Shown piece after piece: positions 61,365 to 64,000 of a stretch of 64,000 nt of DNA (positions within the stretch are counted from its first letter, which is position 1; every line of letters starts with the position of its first letter). The notes under the pieces were generated by a model that made no database searches, was not told the origin of the DNA, and saw only the letters and a program-made list of their open reading frames with translations. Origin of the DNA: Cavia porcellus (taxonomy: Eukaryota > Chordata > Mammalia > Rodentia > Caviidae); the NCBI RefSeq assembly GCF_034190915.1, contig NW_026947514.1, positions 558,001-622,000 of the forward strand, read 5' to 3'. Position numbers and translations under genes: made by a program.

Positions 61365-61545
61365 TTCACTGTGGTTACCATGGGGCTTATAGAAAATACC
61401 TTATAATTAGGGCAGCCTATTTTAAGATGCTCACAATTTAAGTTCCATCACAAACAAATCTGCACTACTCCCTCCACTTCACGCTGTTGATGCCAACATT
61501 TGTATCCATCTACATTGTGCTCCCACTAAAATACCTGTGTTAGTT
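61365..61545. mobile_element. Old L1-type fragment (tentative)
   Basis: GTGGTTACCATGGGGCTTAT, ACCTTATAATTAGGGCAGCC and TATTTTAAGATGCTCACAAT resemble a well-known old mammalian LINE segment. Too diverged to place further. Confidence 0.4.
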
Positions 61546-61670
61546 GTTTCTCATGTTTTTGCTCTTTGGCCTTAGCAACAGCTCCCTGCACAGAGACGCC
61601 ATCCCCAGGTCTGTGAATTGCTCCCTGCCCCGCCGAATCGTGCTGTCTGAGGCGCTCGTGTTTGGTGTCC

Positions 61671-61696
61671 TGTGTGTGTGTGTGTGTGTGTGTGTG
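61671..61696. repeat. TG dinucleotide microsatellite
   Basis: About 13 TG units. Confidence 0.95.
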
Positions 61697-61840
61697 CACA
61701 TGAATGTGCATGTGTGGTGCAGTGTCCTTTCACCCTACTCAAAAAACCTCCGAGGGCACTTCTGGCCAGGGGAGCTCTCCGGACATATCCTACTCCCTTT
61801 TGGAGGCAAGTTTTCTGATCAAAAATAAACTCGCTATTTC

Positions 61841-61842
<2 letters not shown>

Positions 61843-61876
<34 letters not shown>

Positions 61877-61950
61877 GGTACCAGGGATTGAACTCACAAC
61901 CTTGAGCTTGCCAGGCAGGCACTTATGCAGCTGAGCTAAATCCCCAGCCC
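61843..61950 (-). mobile_element. ID SINE, reverse, with long T-run
   Basis: T-run of about 32, then GCGGTACCAGGGATTGAACT, GAGCTTGCCAGGCAGGCACT and GAGCTAAATCCCCAGCCC. AACTC-TATTT-like strings on both sides suggest an imperfect target duplication. Confidence 0.93.
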
Positions 61951-63635
61951 TGAACTCATTATTTTATGGTGGTTCCATTATACAGGGTGTCATTTTCAAA
62001 ATTCTCTGTCTCTCTCTCTGTCAGCATCTTTTCTGAGGTTCTGCATATCCATTTCCTTGCTCAGGCTTGGGAAGTCTTAACCGGCGTCTCTGGATATGCG
62101 CTTGGCCCTCCCCTCGTCCTCGAGGATCCCTGAACCGTGCGGATCTGCCTGGCATGCTCCTCATCCTCTTTGCACTTTTCCTTTTCGCCTGTTTCCTGAG
62201 ACCTGGCTGGCTTGCTGACCTTCCTCCTGCTCACCTGGTCTACTGTAAGGTTTCAGCTCAGTCGTGACCCTTGGCCCCTTGGTTTCTGTGTGGGATTCTA
62301 GAATATTTTCTGCCTCTTTGTACAAATTCTTAGTTTGTGCATTGTTCTCCTGATCTGAAGGGTAACTTGCTAATGGCTCTGTACCACAAGGCTGTTTCTG
62401 GACATTTCTCTTGTTCCTTTGTTTATTTCTCTGTTTCTTCAGTTTCCTCTATCTCCAGGCTGGGGCCTGGGTGTCAGACACGGCTGACATCCACTCACTC
62501 ACTCCTAGCGAGGTGGCTGATGAGGGAACCCACGGGCTCCGTGTTCCTGTTGGTCCAACCCCTGCCCTCTGCTCTCCGCAGCCTGGACCACTACAGTAGG
62601 TCCTACCACCCTGCTTCGAGATGGGGCAGGTCCCAGGCAGTCCCCAGGGTGGACTGTTGAGCATGGGCTCCAGGCCTTCCTGCCCCAAGGACAAGCTGGA
62701 ATCTCGGCCACCTGCCTCCATCCTCACTGCCCCAGGCCTTGGATGGATCCAGGTAGGGTGCACACTCAGGCAATTCAGGCAGAAGCCAGTCCTCTGGGAG
62801 GCTTCTGGGAGGCTGGCTGAAGACACAATCCCCCCCTGCCCAGGAGGCTGGGAGCCAGGGCTTCCTTTGGTCCTGACTCTAGGCAGACAGGGATGAGGCC
62901 AGGACCTGGGGTGTTCCTGCTGCTCAGCAGGGGTGGTTTCAGCCTCCCCTGTGTGCTGTCCTTACATAGAGTCTGCAGGTTTTCTTGGGCTGAGACTCCT
63001 GGGGTGCCAGCCACACCACCCCACTGATACCTCCTGGGCTTCGTTCTTTGATTCCAAGGCTGGATCTGGGCTTTACTTCTGGACCCAGGCTTTAGCCCTT
63101 GGCCTGCAGTTCAACTTTCACTCTTGGTAGGTCACTCTGCTCCAGCAGCCAGCACTGCCTTGTGACCTGGGCATGATGCAGTGGGGCTCCGCTGGTGTCG
63201 GGGGCCCACGCAGGTCCTGTACCCCATGGCTCATGGCCCTTAGCTCCGGCACACTGTGGTCACCATAGTCATCACCAGTGCCCCAGACTCTGTTTGGCTT
63301 CCTGTCCCTTCCTGGAGAGAAATGCAAGTAGAAGGCAAGGAGAACAGAGAACATGCCCCACGTGCCCGTCGAGGACCACATGGCTTCACAGCTGCTCTGG
63401 TTCTTGCCAGCAGTCACCTTGCATATCTGCATGGTGGCCTCAGGTGGAAAGCAGAGGGATCCAGCCACTCTGCAGTGCCCAGAACAGAAGCAAATTCTTG
63501 GCCAAATCCACCCAATCTGATGCCTCACCTCTGCATCCACCGGAAGCCCTCACAACCAGTGCTGCTGACTCCAGGCCACGTTAGACAAAACCTCCAGGTA
63601 GCCTCTTCTGACCTCACTACTGTTTAATGTTTATG
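61951..63635. other. Intergenic, no gene recognised
   Basis: Unique sequence. Frames up to 140 codons (63118-63540 -) show no signature. No exon of GPR132 found. Confidence 0.4.
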
Positions 63636-63639
63636 CAAC

Positions 63640-63955
63640 TGGGAAAAGAAAAGAAATGAGGCTCCAAAATGCAATATTACACTTTGCAGATCATGTGATT
63701 AAATCCCTGAGAAGTCCTAGAGGCTCAGTTTAAATTCTAGTACAAACACGATTTCATTGCCATAGTTGGGACTAAAGTAACATGACCACTAACATCCACA
63801 CAAAAAGTCAGTATAGCATCAGGAAGGATGATGAGAAAGGCCTCATTTACCATCACAGTGAGAGATTACAAACCCTCGGAGTGAATCTAACCCGAGAAGC
63901 CCAAGGCCCAAGCATCTCTACAAGGCCACCCAGACCTGGAGAGCTGAGGGAGTTG
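63640..63955 (+). mobile_element. Old L1 ORF2 fragment, forward (tentative)
   Basis: The segments GATCATGTGATTAAATCCCT, AAAAAGTCAGTATAGCATCA and GGAGTGAATCTAACCCGAGA, in that order, follow the forward L1 ORF2 layout (..caaaaatcagtagca.. then ..ggaataaacctaac..). Frames are broken. Confidence 0.55.
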
Positions 63956-64000
63956 AATGGACCAGCCCCGGAGCAGACAGTGAGGGTGACTCAGCGGGTC

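Noticed and set aside
54901..61950. tRNA genes suggested by box A and box B motifs
   Set aside because: All are ID SINEs. They have A-tails, carry a broken T arm and lack a proper acceptor stem.
41760..64000. GPR132, expected downstream by synteny
   Set aside because: No seven-helix receptor frame on either strand. In human the two genes are tens of kilobases apart.

Overview
The window is mammalian genomic DNA: intron-rich genes with GT-AG junctions, CpG-island promoters, and a dense background of retroposons. The repeats point to a rodent. There are many ID elements (tRNA-derived SINEs) together with B1 elements (7SL-derived SINEs), reversed L1 ORF2 fragments, and a solo LTR of the IAP/ERV class II type. 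The ID consensus is neither the mouse/rat nor the ground-squirrel form; my inference, not proven, is a non-murid rodent such as a beaver-like lineage.

Two complete protein-coding genes are present, both on the + strand. NUDT14 (coding exons 14382-19317, five exons, 221 codons) encodes a Nudix UDP-sugar pyrophosphatase. JAG2 (coding exons 23551-40790, 26 exons, 1246 codons) encodes the Notch ligand Jagged-2. All exon joins keep frame. The two genes are in the order and relative orientation of human chromosome 14q32.33. BRF1 would be expected upstream and GPR132 downstream; I find exons of neither.

Layout: 1-200 is an assembly gap. 201-13740 is intergenic, with an orphan CpG island at about 3690-4420 and a block of SINEs plus a broken minus-strand L1 at 10200-13720. 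13850-14380 is the CpG promoter of NUDT14, containing a CCCCG array. 14382-19400 is NUDT14. 19400-22700 is the short gap between the genes, holding an interstitial telomeric repeat. 22780-24560 is the JAG2 CpG island, with a POU-type palindrome upstream of the start codon. 23551-41735 is JAG2 with its 3' UTR. 41760-64000 is intergenic, increasingly rich in repeats, with an intact solo LTR at 45584-46068, several young SINE insertions with target-site duplications, and an unexplained minus-strand run of open frames at 51145-53463.

The two genes do unrelated jobs: NUDT14 works in cytosolic nucleotide-sugar turnover, JAG2 in cell-contact signalling at the plasma membrane. I see no novel multi-gene system. 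The points most worth following are the orphan CpG island, the telomeric array, the minus-strand open run, and an ID subfamily whose tRNA anticodon arm is fully paired.
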